Assembly (NCBI GenBank): GCA_963573305.1
Contig: OY754336.1
Location: 13,676,699-13,740,698 of the forward strand
DNA length: 64,000 nt
Direction of reading: 5' to 3'
From: Pyrrhosoma nymphula
Taxonomy: Eukaryota; Arthropoda; Insecta; Odonata; Coenagrionidae
The translations under genes were made by a program, and so were the position numbers. The notes beneath the pieces were generated by a model. The model was not told the origin of the DNA. It was given only the letters and a program-made list of their open reading frames with translations, and ran no database searches. Positions 45,411 to 57,655 of the stretch are shown one piece after another; position 1 is the first letter of the stretch, and the number at the start of each line of letters is the position of its first letter.

Positions 45411-46970
45411 ACCCGACATGCGTTGCAATGCCCATTTTTTTCAAAGTAGGCACATACGTACGAAGCAGACACGTACAGCATAAATGAAGGACGACGGTTT
45501 TTTTTGTATTTGCAAAATGAAATACTCTCTCTTGAAGTCCCCATTGATTTCCATACTTTTCATGGCTTTGCCCACAAATCTTTTCTAGGATCCAAATAAG
45601 TCCCTAAACGAATTTTAAACTTAGTCCAATGAATTCCTCGTACCTACACAGGAAATCGTAACCCACAATTGATGGCATGAGTTTCTATTCCATGCCTATG
45701 CTGCGGTTTCCAAGTAAATTAAATATTCTATTGTTGAAGTAGTGCAAAAATTGTAGATTTTCGAGCTTTAAAATCCAATTTTAGGAAAAGAAAAGTGTAT
45801 GCGAAAAATCGAATTCAATAATTCAAAACCTTGTTCTTTCAGTTATCTAATGATAAGCATTTAAAAACCAATCATGAGTGTAAGCAATTTCAAAAAAAGC
45901 AAACAAAGAGACCGCTGCACCAAATCTGATTCTACGTACAAATATTTTACGTGACTTTTAACACAATTTCTGCCTCACTGATATGAATCTGACCACGCGA
46001 TATTATGTCTCACTGATAAGATTCTGATGCACGTGATTTAGCAACTCGTAAATGATCTGCGTCGTTGATTCCTTGTCGTTCCTCGCTTCTTTGAGAAGCT
46101 CGCGTGTCAACACTCATTTATTGAAATGACTTGCGCTCCACCTGTTGCACAAAAGCTTTAATATTTCAGAAAACTTCGAAGGCGCGCGCACTACAACTCA
46201 CCTAAGTTTCCCCGGCATACGTTGCAATGCCTCTTTTTCTTTCTAAGTAGGCACACGTATACAAATCAGTCACATTCACATGTGAAAAATAAATGAAAGA
46301 CAATGATTATTTGTGTATAAAATTAAAGTTGAAAACATTTATTCAAGTACTTTGGGATATACAACATTTTGGGTCTTACCGCCCTCTGCAAAAACATTTT
46401 TTTCAGCTGTCCCTATCTCGTGAGCTTGCAATATATAATTGACCATGTGAAAAGCATAGATTTTCCAGAATTAATCCACACACTTAAAGAGATTAACCTT
46501 TTGCCTTGTTGATGGTCATTGAGAAGGCAAGGCAAACGGGGAACTGTAGTCGTTTGACTACAACTATCAAATTAGTCACTGAACTTGGACTTTAAATAGT
46601 GCAGGAACGAATAGCTATTCATGAAATCGCTGTTAAATGGATATTCACGCCTGGTTGCCAAGGAAATTCCTATTGTTGAAAAGGAATAAAAATTGATGAA
46701 TTTCTAGATAAAACGCAATACTTGGACTAAAACGAAGCGTTTAAGAAAATTGAATGAAATAATTGAATGCGGCATTCATTTATGCGATAAATAATAACAA
46801 TTTCTATCCAATATCTTGATGAAAGTAATTTAAACAGCAAATAAAGATACGTCTGCACCGAATTCAATACTTTTCTCATGGGAGTAAATGTTAACAATAC
46901 TGGGGTAAAAACAACCCCAAATATAATTCAGAAACCTTCGTGGGCAAGGGGCACAACAACTCACCGCAAT
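45411..46970 (+). repeat. Head-to-tail duplication of a 0.78 kb unit, diverged
   Basis: Unit 1 (45411-46204) and unit 2 (46205-46970) share, in the same order: GCATACGTTGCAATGCC with AAGTAGGCAC, a TTCCTATTGTTGAA-like segment, AGCAAACAAAGA then CTGCACCAAAT, and ACAACTCACC at their ends. Divergence with many indels indicates age. The unit has no open frame of note. It may be two monomers of a satellite or internal repeats of an unknown element. Confidence 0.55.
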
Positions 46971-48604
46971 CGGATGAATGGTATTGGAACGCATAGAACA
47001 CGAACAGATAAACATTCTTTTTTATATATGTATTTGATGAAAAATATTCTTTTTCTAACACAAGTCTGAAAGAGGCCGGGTTATATTGAATATTGCGTCG
47101 GCATTACCTATTTGAACTCTACCTTACCAACATCTATACTTCTTAAGCCATACGAAGTGTGTTTTCAAAACCATCACGTGATTTAAATATTTATTGTCTA
47201 TGTTGTACTCCAGCGTATGCACAAACAAATTTTTACTTAGTTTGTTGAGATTTTTAGGAAATTTTGAATAAAAAATTGGTCATTTTTAGAATTCATCAGT
47301 TTTTACTTATTACCAATGAGAGTGTAAACAATGAACTGTGTATAAACCTGATAGAAGACATGAGAGTTATTTCTTTATTAAGGTAAAATGTTATTTGCTA
47401 TGCTGAATTATTAAGAAAACTAACACGACATTGCATTTTATTCCTCAAAATAGCGTGTGCTTCTACAAATAATGGCAGTTGAAATATTAGTTGAATTATT
47501 CAATTCTTTCCTGGAACTCAGTACCTGAGAATGTGTTCATTTCGGTGGACTTTCCATGTCATTTCATAATACGTTGGCAACTTTCTGTATCCATGTACCT
47601 ACTCTCTATGTGGCTTATCTTATTTCAAGTGTGATGTCATTATAAGGTTTCCTTGGCCTTTCGTCGAACGTCCAGACCTCAGTTCTGATTTCTTCCATGA
47701 GACGGCTCGATGTGGCTGGATCTTTAGCGGTGGTTTATTCAGTGAGCGAGATGAAGGTCTTCTGTTTGTGTAGGCACTGCCATTAATCAATCTACCGATC
47801 GCGAAGACCACCTTGGAAAATATGAACCACTTAATGGATGGATCCGCTACTTTCGGCCTCTTTTTTGCCCCTCTCTTCGACCTCCCACGCCTGCTTAAGA
47901 AATCGCAAAACCAGCAGCAGGTCCGAATTTCTTCCTTTTTTTCTGCACGAAACACGAAACCCACTACTTGGAAATAACGAGTCAGATTAATAGGGCGGGT
48001 GTGTCCTTTATCAAGAATTTGCCCTCAAGAAAAAGGGCATGACGCCAGTGGCTGGGTAGCTTAAATTCCAATTCGGCTATGTGTTTACCTACTTCTCTGA
48101 AATTATGGGTGATCCATGATTAATTACGTGTTATTTTTTGAAGCGAACGTTTCTTTTTCGCAGTAGGTACTTGTGGTATTTTTCAGGTTGGCTCATGTTG
48201 GTTCATAGTCTAATTTTTCAGTGATTATCTTGAACAGTAATTTAATAAGCAGTGTGCTGAATAGCTTATTAAGCGTATTTTAGTTGTGCCCGCCTCTTGC
48301 TGGTCTGTAAGCGAAATAAAGGATTTTGGGATACAATTGGGATGTACAATTATCAAACTTTTCAATTGCTTGGGTTAATGTGTTTCACCCTGCAGCCACG
48401 AGTGTGCAATTTAGGACTCAGACCACCGGAGGTTATATATGACCGCAACAACGAGGTAGAGTCCTGCATGACCTTCACTTTTTTCACACGTCCTCAAATT
48501 CTTAAGCGGGAAAATGCTTTTTTACTGCTCAAAACAGGCAATAAGTTTTCGTTACATTCATGTATACTGTCCATACAGCACCATGACGAACGAATGTACC
48601 ATGA
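46971..48604. other. Intergenic DNA upstream of the retrotransposon
   Basis: Non-coding apart from featureless frames (47620-47964 minus, 48297-48632 plus). The 15-mer ACCATGACGAACGAA is directly repeated at 48580 and 48598, close to the apparent 5' limit of the retrotransposon. Part of 48300-48600 may be retrotransposon 5' sequence, but no ORF1 zinc knuckle is visible. Confidence 0.4.
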
Positions 48605-49873
48605 CGAACGAAACTCGTCGAGTTTAACATAGACGGTAGGCTACAGGGCAGGTCAATTAGTGGGGTCAATAATTATGTGTTGCCAGTTAGTAATTTAGCT
48701 AAGAATACTCCGAATATAGGGTCCAATAATAGCTTAATTGAAGACGGCAATCTTGAAATTACCCCGAATCGCATAAACAATAATCATGAAGCATTAGTCG
48801 TTGCAGTAGTTAACTGCCGTAGTTTAAAAAATAAGATTCCAGAATTTCACCACCTTATTCATAGCACGGAGTGTAACGTCATTATTGGCACAGAAAGTTG
48901 GCTGACGGACGATATTTCTGATAGTGAAATTTTTCCTAAATCATTCAATGTTTACAGAAAAGATAGGTCCAACCGAACCGGAGGCGGAGTATTTATAGCT
49001 GTAAAAAAAACCATAGTCAGCCGAGCGGAAACCGTCCCAGATACCAGCATAGAATCTGTATGGTGCTCTATTAGATGCCCTAAATCAAAAACAATATTCG
49101 TGTGCGCATACTACAGGCCACCTAACACCGACGTCACCTCAATTTTTGAACTCGAAGCACAAATAAAGAACATCACATCCAGGAAAACCGAAAGAAATTT
49201 AATCATAGGTGGAGATTTCAATACGCCCTCTATAGATTGGAGGACCTACAGTTACATATCAGGAGGAAGAGACAAAGATATATGCGAGTCCCTGCTGCAC
49301 ACGTTCTCATCAAATGCCCTACATCAGATAGCTACGACGCCTAACAGAGGGGACAACATTCTTGATTTATTGGCAACAAATATACCGCAACAAGTAATAA
49401 AGGTAAACACTGTTGAGGGCATTAGTGACCATAGGGTAGTTACCGCAAAGTTCTCTTTGAGTATCATTAAAAGTTTTAAACAAAGAAGAAAATTCTACAT
49501 TTTTAAAAAAGCCGATTTCAATGCGTTTAAGAGTCATCTAAAAAATTCTCTTCCCGAATTCCAGGAATCAAGCTTAAAGTTAGACACGGAGGGTAGTTGG
49601 AAAGCTTTTATTTCGATCGTACATTCAGGGATCAGAAAATACATTCCAAGTAAAGTAAAAAAAGAAGGCAGCAAACCAAGATGGTACAATGCAGAAGTGA
49701 GAAAATCGTTAAGACGTCAGAGAGTATGCCACGCCAAGATGAAAAAACTCCGTAGAGATTTGTCCACTAGTGATCAAAATTTAATAATTGAAAAATACAA
49801 ATTGTCTAGAGCCACTACAAAGGAAGCCTTTCGGAATGCATTCATGGATTTTAAAAGAAAAACATTAGGATAA
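48605..49873 (+). pseudogene. Retrotransposon ORF2, endonuclease half
   Basis: The frame is open from 48605, just after a TGA at 48602, to the TAA at 49871-49873. Counting from the GTG at 48677, the AP-endonuclease motifs are N46 (NCRSLKNK), E73 (TESWL), TGGG at 101-104, YRPP at 146-149, GDFN at 179-182 and SDH at 250-252, so the catalytic Glu, Asp and His are all present. This domain nicks target DNA to prime reverse transcription. After it comes a Lys/Arg-rich linker (LRRQRVCHAKMKKLRRD). There is no ATG in the frame before the domain, so the natural start is upstream, lost or non-canonical. The stop separates this half from the RT, which continues in the same frame. Confidence 0.9.
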
Positions 49874-51553
49874 CAATTACAGGACAACCCAAAGGCATTT
49901 TGGTCATACGTAAGGGAAGTTCAAGGCAATAGATCAACAGTTATTCCACTACGAAACGAAAATGGCGAATTATTAACAAGCAGCTCGGACAAGGCCAACT
50001 TATTAAATTCCTACTTTCAAAGTGTGTTCACCAAGTCATCGCAGATTACATCCGCAAAGTTAAATGATCACTTCCAGCAAAAGATGCCGCCTATCGATAT
50101 TTGCACTCAAGGAATAGAAAACTTGCTAAAATCTTTAAGTCCAAATAAATCCCCAGGTCCTGAAGAAATTCCTGCCCGTGTGTATAGAGAATTAGCTTGT
50201 GAAATAGCACCCTACTTGCAGAATATATTTAGTAAATCCATCAACGAACACAAAGTACCCATGGACTGGAAAATTGCAAATGTCACTCCCATATTCAAAA
50301 GCGGTGATAAGGAACAGCCATCGAACTACAGACCGATATCTCTCACATCTATCTCTTGCAAAGTCCTTGAACATATAATTGTTAGTTCAGTTATGAGACA
50401 CCTCGATATAGAAAACTTGTTAACAAAAACACAACACGGATTCAGAAAGGGAAGATCTTGCGAAACTCAATTAGCACTTTTTGCTCACGATATTTTAGTC
50501 TCGGGTGAACATAACGCTCCAGTTGATGCAATTTTTCTTGACTTTAAAAAGGCATTTGATAAAGTTTCCCACAGTAAGCTACTCATGAAATTAAAATCCT
50601 ACGGTTTAGACGACGACGTAATTTCCTGGATTAGAGAATTCTTAAGTAATCGCGTGCAAAGGGTTGTGTTAGATGGCGCTATCTCTAATGAAGTAAAAGT
50701 CACGTCGGGTGTACCACAGGGAAGTGTCATAGGCCCGCTTCTGTTCCTTTTGTACATAAACGACATCGGTGATAAAGTTGACAGTAAGCTTAGATTATTT
50801 GCTGACGACGCAGTGATGTATAGAGAAATTCGTAGCTTTAATGACAAGGAAGCGCTAACTAAGGACCTCGAGGCAATACAAGAGTGGTGCGATGCGTGGC
50901 AGCTAGAATTAAACCTGAAAAAATGCGTTGTTGTGAATTTTTGGAAACGGAAAAACGCTCCTTGTAACAGCTATTGCATAAACAACATAAAATTAGAGAC
51001 CGTAGAATCCGTTAAGTACCTCGGAGTTAAACTGACTAATGATCTATCGTGGAGTAAACATATTCGAGAAATTACCGGTCAAGCTAATCGTAAATTGGGA
51101 TTTGTTAAAAGAGTACTTGGCAAGTGCGACGATAAAGTTAGGGAAATCAGCTACTTCTCCCTCGTTAGACCCCACTTAGAATATGCCGCCAGTATTTGGG
51201 ATCCTTATGAGATAGGCTTGGAAACTGAGTTAGAACGCGTGCAGCGAAGATCGGCAAGATATGTTAAAGGCCGTTATGATAATCTCGTTAGTGTTACTGA
51301 CCTTTTGCAGCAACTGGGATGGGAAAAGCTTTCAGACCGTCGATTAAAATTTAGGCAAAATCTATTATGTAAGTTCCAAACCGGTCTATTCTCTGACGAC
51401 GTTGATAATATTTTACGAAATCCGACATACTACGGTAGATCAGATCATGAGAGTAAAATTAGGGAACTAGACTGCAGAACGGATAGATTTAAGATGTCAT
51501 TTTTCCCACGAACGATAAGGGACCATAATAGCTGCCATGAGACTTTTATCTAG
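49874..51553 (+). pseudogene. Retrotransposon ORF2, reverse transcriptase half
   Basis: This continues in the frame of the endonuclease directly after the stop (first residues QLQDNPKAFWSYVREV, a usual linker motif). Counted from codon 50024, RT motifs are NYRPISLTS at 101, QHGFRKGRSCETQL at 137, FLDFKKAFDKVSH at 171, GVPQGSVIGPLLF at 229, and FADD at 259-262 with both catalytic aspartates. Then come LNLKKC, VKYLGV and the thumb-region RPHLEYAASIWDP. The C-terminus FFPRTIRDHNSCH replaces the usual FFPRTIRDWNSLP. The enzyme copies RNA into DNA at the nicked target. All core RT residues look intact, but without readthrough or a new start it could not be made fused to the endonuclease. Confidence 0.9.
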
Positions 51554-51754
51554 GTTTGTCGTTAGGTAGTATAGCTCTTAGTAGTGGTAGTACTCCTAAT
51601 ACTTGAATCCTTATCTGTTACCTAGTACATACTAACAGCACGCCTTGCATGTTTTCTACATGGGTCTTGAGTCCCTGTCCATCTGTGTAGTTGTAGAATG
51701 CATGTATATTGAGGTCACTCTCCATTTTGATGACATTTGTAGTGTAGTGTTGCA

Positions 51755-51784
51755 TGCTTGTGAGGCTTCGCCTCATGACAAGCA
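51755..51784 (+). other. Stem-loop in the retrotransposon 3' UTR
   Basis: TGCTTGT pairs with ACAAGCA, and inside that GAGGC pairs with GCCTC around a TTC loop, with ATG bulged on one side. It would fold in the element RNA. Its role is inferred only from position. Confidence 0.65.
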
Positions 51785-51853
51785 TTAGCGATTTATGCTG
51801 ATGCATAATTAGTCGTAGTTACACTAACTTTAGGATATAGTGTAATTTATGTT

Positions 51854-51925
51854 GGTGATTAATCACCCCCTGCCACACACCCCTGAGGTGGCTTGCAGGG
51901 TATTTTGTAGATGTAGATGTAGATG
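51854..51925 (+). other. 3'-terminal palindrome, hairpin and TAGATG tail
   Basis: GGTGATTAATCACC is a perfect 14-bp palindrome. CCCTGCCAC (51868-51876) pairs with GTG (51888-51890) and GCAGGG (51895-51900). Then come a short AT-rich link and three TAGATG units. In related LINEs the RT recognises such a 3' hairpin. The arrangement is matched by the truncated copy at 28862. Confidence 0.7.
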
Positions 51926-54900
51926 AATGGTATTAAAGATGTTGTTCCGAGAAACATGGGTGGCGTCATTCCGTGGTTTTAAGATTTAATTTTACACTAT
52001 ATTGGGTTGTTTTTAATGAACATAAAAACATAATTAAAGAACTTGAGCAAGTGAGTTAGGTTATAGAAAGTTTTCAACACGCTTTGAAAATATAATGCGT
52101 ATGATAGCCCTCGTTCATTTTTAATCCTTTAATGCTAAGTGTGCCGAATTTGGCAGTTATATCTGGAGTCATCGCAGCTTATTTGCGTACACCCAATGTT
52201 CAGCACATGTAAAAAAACAAAATTTATAAAACGAAGTTCGAAAAAAATACTTGATTAAGTTTAAATAATTTTTCTATAGCCTCCATTATTTAATGATAAT
52301 GAAAAAAAATCCTTTCTCTATTATTTTTTTACAATTCACCCTATATGGGTTAAGATGCGTCGTTCAATTTGATAGCCATTAAGAAGAGCGATTTATTAAT
52401 AGAATTGATCGAATAGAAGCTATCTTGACGGAAGTGACGAGAAAGTGAAATACTGAAGTAAACACGTTGTTTCAGTCGTAGTTGCATCTTAATAAGAGTT
52501 CTCCAGTAACCGCATCCACACTGCAAAGGGGATCGTACATTTAAAGCTTTCCAAATGGAAACCAATTCATGGCGTGGAATAGGTATTATTCTTTGACACT
52601 GCAGAAGGAAAAATCTCCATAGTCAGCTTCAGGGAAGAGACTATGGAGATGACTCTAACCAAAGTATAAGTTACGTTATGTCCATAAGATACACCCTTGT
52701 GCTGAAAGCGACCTGTGCATAAGTACTAATGGATTTAGAAATTCGATGTTAAAGTGATGAGCCTAATATCTATTTATATCGTGTATCATTTCGTATTAGG
52801 GACAGTAGTATCGTCATCTCTATCTACTAGTCAACTATCGTCATTACTACCTCTGGTGACAATTACGCTTGTGTCCTCAAGGCCGAACGTAATTGTCCAT
52901 GCTATCTCTTGGTTAGTTGTAGAAGGTTGTCAGAGATTAACCTGCTCCACTATCCCGTTTAAAAAAGAATTGGTCACCAGGGTGTGACGAGAGCTGCAGA
53001 GCAACGGCTTCCGAGCTCATGTCCTGGTTCTGGAACGCTTGCCGACCTTACTCCGCCGAAATGGCTGCATTGCTACGAAATATGTTTTTTTATAGACCCA
53101 ATTTAATGTGGATGGAGGAAGGCGTCGGCACTCTTGAAATATTTTTAAGCTACCTGAAAGATAATTAGGAGAGAGTGGATGTCCACCAATCAAGAACTGA
53201 ATTAGGTACTGTTTAAGAATTTGACAATGCATAGTTGTTAATGAGTATTATTGGGTTCTGAAATTTGGATACATGCGCAGAGGTATGTGCAATTGAGAAA
53301 AGAGAATTAGGCTTTCGATTTGTGTTGGTAGTAATGATTAATAGAGAAAAAAAGATCAGTGCTAAAATGGGATGCACTGGGTAGCACACCTTTTGAGAAA
53401 CTTACCTCTCTATTATTAATGACAGATAATCTAAGGGAAAAAGAGTCATTTTAAACTGTCCGATCACTATCCTAAGCTTATGTTTTTGTGCTAATCGACT
53501 TTAGTATGGCGTATTTAACCCAAGATTTTCGACGGTGGCAAAAAATATTGTCACTTCTAAGATGAAAGGTTGTCATATTGTATCGTAATATTTCACTTAT
53601 AGTTCCTGTGTTTTTGCATGAGAGGAGAGAATTTATTACTTTAGTAAAATGTTGCGTTTAAAGCTAAATTAAATTATGCCGAATACACGAATCTGTTTGC
53701 CTTGAACAGTCCGTTTTAACTAGCGTATTCATTTATAATTTGGTTTGGATACTTAACTCTAAGAACTATTTTATTTTGCTATCCAAATGTGCTGTGACCT
53801 AAATAACATTTCTGGTATTTAAGGACCCTTTTCCATTTTTTATGTTGATATTAAATTGCCATTGTTTAGTTTTTTGTTTACTTATTTTTATTACTTAAGC
53901 GCCTTAATTTTTTGTAAAATCGAACGTCAAAATGTTTAAATGATATCCATAAAGAGATAGGCGCCTTTAGACAGACTTTGATACTGATGCAAATCTATGG
54001 AAACAACCAGTATCCAGCAGTACCTTTTTGAACTTTTGGGTCACCATTGCCTCTTCCATGGTATGTTATTTAAATATAGTTACTCCTCCTCGGATAGCTC
54101 GATATATAAGTCATAAGATACCTGTCAGATATAGATTGTATTTGGAAAGTAGCTATTTCTTTCTCTCGCACTCTGAAGTTTTATATGAGTAATTAATATG
54201 TAGCCAGTGCGCAACATTCAGTCAGAGGTGGTATTAGAACGTGCCCCTTGACTTACCATGCCTACTCTTTCCTTCCATTAACACCGCTCCGATGCTGTCC
54301 TTCAACTCAGTGTCTGGGAGTTCCAATGACATTACTGCCAACATTTAGATATTGTTCCTTCCATCGTATAACTTTCTATCACTGCTCTGCATTAGTAGTG
54401 GGCACGATGATATCTTTGGCCAATACAAATTGCTTGTATTCTTCAGTCTGCCGTGATTTAGTGCTTTCTTCCTCGAAAGCTGTTCCATTGTGTTTTAAGC
54501 TGCTCTTTTGTTCTATTGTGCGTGCGTTCCACCATATGTCTAGACAGATGGTGTATGTTTCAGAACTGTTTTCATCCGTTCACGGCTCAACATTGTCACC
54601 GTTCATTTTCGGTAAGTAAGTTACGTGATTGTGATTGTTGGTTATTTTGTAATCTCACCATTTTAATGACTCTTTGCGGGAAGGTGGGAGATCCGTTTCG
54701 CTCTCTTAATGATCGGCTCACGAACAGTTCGTGAATTGTCGAAGATTTTGACGGTAGCGCTATCTGTTGCCGATCACGTCTACTATGACGAAGGCTCGAA
54801 TAAACAAACGAGTGCCTGGAAACGGCGACCGCTTTCTTCTATTTGTAAACAAATGCAATATATTTTTGGGCAGCTTTAGATAACACTACCTTATATTGTA

Positions 54901-57540
54901 CTAAATCTATCATTCTACTTCAGGATAATCTTTGAATTCTTCAAAAGACTCTCTACTAGCTTGTAACATAGACTCTCTCATATTAGGAATTGATAACAAA
55001 TTTTAAGTTTCTTGCATAGAAGCATAATCTTCGTCAGATAATATCACAGCATTGTTACGTTTTCCTTTTATATATATATATGGGTTCATGTGTTTTGTGA
55101 GTTTCACCAATTAGTTTAAATAATTTTGATCTTGCGATAGTTTCTGAATAAATAAACATAGTATATACCTCATAGAATATGAACACTAAAAATACCACTT
55201 TACGTACACTCTAAACGCAATTTTTTAGTGAGCGTTCATGGAAAAAAAAGCTAAAGTACAAAACGTCGATTAGCGACAAGGCGTAAGCCAAGAAGCAATC
55301 TAACCTCACAACTCTCAAAAAGCGAGGAGCTACATTATTAGCGACAAAATAATCCAAGAATAATTCACACCAAATTACCAAAAGAAAGGCACACGAAAAC
55401 AAAGGTGTCAGCAACATTGTTTGGGAAATATTGATACGAAATATATACACAGATAATTGAAGCTAATAATAAAATAAGCTTTTCAAACAAAGCATACCGT
55501 CCAGTGTCCAATAAATTGCAGTTGAAAGTGCTGAAGTTCTTCACGTTGTGCAAATTCCAACAACACAACTTTAAATCGTTAGTATTTTTCGCGCTATTGC
55601 TTTTTTTCCAACACAACTTCAAGTGGAAACGATGGTGGCTCCATTTTACGTTCCTTAATGACAGGTGAGATGGAACTAATAGCAGGCGGAGGCAGATGAA
55701 ACGGATCAGAGCGGATGAATCAAATAAAAGTCCAGCACATGACCGGCAGTTCACCGATTGAGAGCCGAAGATGGTCACACCGCCTGGGTGGCGGAGTTGA
55801 ACTACGAAAAAATTACATTTAATGTCACTTAAGTGAGATTACAAAAAAATCCCCCAGGCTATCTGTGAGGGCTCAGTGGAGATTCGCCGTATTTTTCTTG
55901 TGATAATTGCAATGCGCCTTGTTCCTCCAAATGCCCAGCTGCAGTGTTTATGAAAAGTCTGCATGGGAATTTTTTGAAGCGGAAATGAAAAAATTGAGTT
56001 ATTCTTGGCCAACCTAAAATCGAAATCCAGGATACCTTCCTCTGGTGTAATTATTCTTTCGGCTCACTTTATCTGCCGTAACGTGATGGAATTGCCTCAT
56101 CATTATTATCAGTTTAGGCTCCCTCGGAATATATTTCTTCAGATAATTTATTTAAGTAAAATCCAGGCTTATTTACGTCGCAACACCCTTCGATGATGAT
56201 CCCCTGGTCACTTTGATCGGAGGAAGAACCAAATACGATGATGGGTGAAAACTTTATTTCGAGATTTTAAATTTTTGCTATAACACAATGCTTCTTAAGC
56301 TGTAGTCTTTTTTAAGCTCAACCTCCTGAAACCGTAGTCTAAAAAGTCAGCTGATCTAGTTGCCCAGGTCGGTGACATGCCTGCATGACAATTCGCACTC
56401 GGGCATCGCATCAGGCAAGATTGTCGCTTGTATTTTTTAAAAATTAAGGCCTGATGGTTAGGCAGTGCGATAGACTGTTAGTAGCTGGAGGGCCAAAAGC
56501 CAAGTCCTCCGTTCAGAATTCCTCTTCTAGTGAAAAGCAACTTTTTACACCTCATCTATGACCCTGATTAAGCGAGATGACCTCGTAATTTCCCTGAGTA
56601 GACATCCACGGAGGATATGTGGCGGCAAGGGTGTGGGAAGTCTTCTTGGAAGGCGGTGTGTTTGGTGGGGCTTGGTGGGGGAGGAGGAACCGGGCGGACT
56701 AGTGCCCCCGGGACGGCGAAAGTGCATTTTATCGACCTCGCTCTCTCATTACACGTCCTCCTTCACCCTCCAAGCCCTTTCTCACCTCTGCATCTTCCTA
56801 AAATCGTGTTTTAAATCGTATCTCCTTCTCTCCTTACGTCCTTCCCGCCGGCGTCTTATCTGCCTTTCGGTAGCCCTTCATGTGGAGGATTTCTCGGATG
56901 AGAGATTCCTTTTCTTTTCTTCTTTTTTTCTATATTTCCTCTCATTCTCAGCGTCCTTAAGCCGTGCGCACACTGTGCTTCTTGTCGTGTGTCGAGCGTG
57001 GGAAAGTATTTTCGGGGAAATCGACCGAAAAGAGTTGTCGCCATGATGACGTCCTCCCGATTTGTTGAGCGGACTTATGTGCGTTGTGTAGTGATTTGTA
57101 TTCGGTTTTTATGGAAATCTGTATGTAGGATATAGTGGGGATATTTCTTGTCATTTATTTATTTCTTAATTTTTTTGTTTCAGATTCCGACGTTGCTTTA
57201 CATTCTATATATCATCCTCCACTTAATTTTACTGTGCTTGAAAATGTGTTTATGGGACTTTAATTCGGGTATACTTAAGTCAGAAGTAAGAAAAACGCCT
57301 GTGCTATATTTTCGTAAAAATATTCTGTCATAAAAAAATCTTAAAGATTCGTCTTGACTGGGAGAAAAACTCCGTCCGTGTGTTTTTTATCAGAATCAGA
57401 GTGTGTATCGTATTAATCCATTGGATTTGTCATTATCATGGGCATTGTTCCGAAAACATTTATTTTACATTTTATTCGCATCATCCTGAAAACAGCCTCA
57501 AAGGCCTTTTACTTCATGCATTTTAATGGTTAGCAATGAA
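51926..57540. other. Intergenic DNA, nothing firmly recognised
   Basis: Mostly AT-rich, with a C/T-rich patch at 56560-56900. A 12-bp perfect hairpin (ATCTCCATAGTC, 52613-52650) is too short for a microRNA precursor. The frames at 54248-54619 (plus), 55365-55778 (minus) and 56558-57046 (plus) show no known domain. A weak tRNA-like stretch lies near 56450-56520. Confidence 0.4.
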
Positions 57541-57554
57541 AAAATACACTTAAC

Positions 57555-57655
57555 CATGCGGTGGGGGGCGAAAATCATACCCAGATGGTATTTGAACCCC
57601 CGAATATTGGGTTGGCTGGCTAGAACTTTGTCCCGCGCCGCCACCAGGGCCAGCA
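57555..57655 (-). repeat. SINE tRNA-like head of a different type
   Basis: On the minus strand TGGTGGCGGCGCGGGA (A-box region) is followed about 40 bases on by CGGGGGTTCAAATACC (B box). The sequence between the boxes differs from the main family, so this is another SINE family or a tRNA relic. Confidence 0.45.

Larger units (their letters stand above)
48605..51925 (+). mobile_element. Non-LTR retrotransposon (APE/RT type, CR1/Jockey-like), nearly intact
   Basis: One reading frame from 48605 to 51553 encodes an apurinic-type endonuclease followed by a reverse transcriptase, interrupted by a single stop. A 3' UTR of about 370 bp has a stem-loop at 51755-51784, a 14-bp palindrome at 51854-51867, a terminal hairpin at 51868-51900, and a microsatellite tail of three TAGATG units (51908-51925) instead of poly(A). 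A short repeat tail with a 3' hairpin is typical of CR1/L2-like clades. ORF1 is not seen, so the copy is probably 5'-truncated. No target-site duplication was found. The intact domains suggest a young copy. Confidence 0.9.

Noticed and set aside
48297..48632. ORF1 (gag-like) of the retrotransposon
   Set aside because: No zinc knuckle, coiled coil or other ORF1 feature; runs into the repeated ATGACGAACGAA segment by chance.
52613..52650. Perfect 12-bp hairpin as a microRNA precursor
   Set aside because: The stem is far shorter than the roughly 22-nt or longer duplex needed.
54248..54619. 123-codon plus-strand frame
   Set aside because: Cys/Ser/Leu-rich translation typical of chance frames in C/T-rich DNA; no motif.
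55365..55778. 137-codon minus-strand frame as a membrane protein
   Set aside because: Hydrophobic C-terminal part is AT-rich low complexity; no family features, no splice or promoter signals.
56558..57046. 162-codon plus-strand frame
   Set aside because: Lies in a C/T- and G-rich patch with overlapping frames on both strands; translation is low complexity without a domain.
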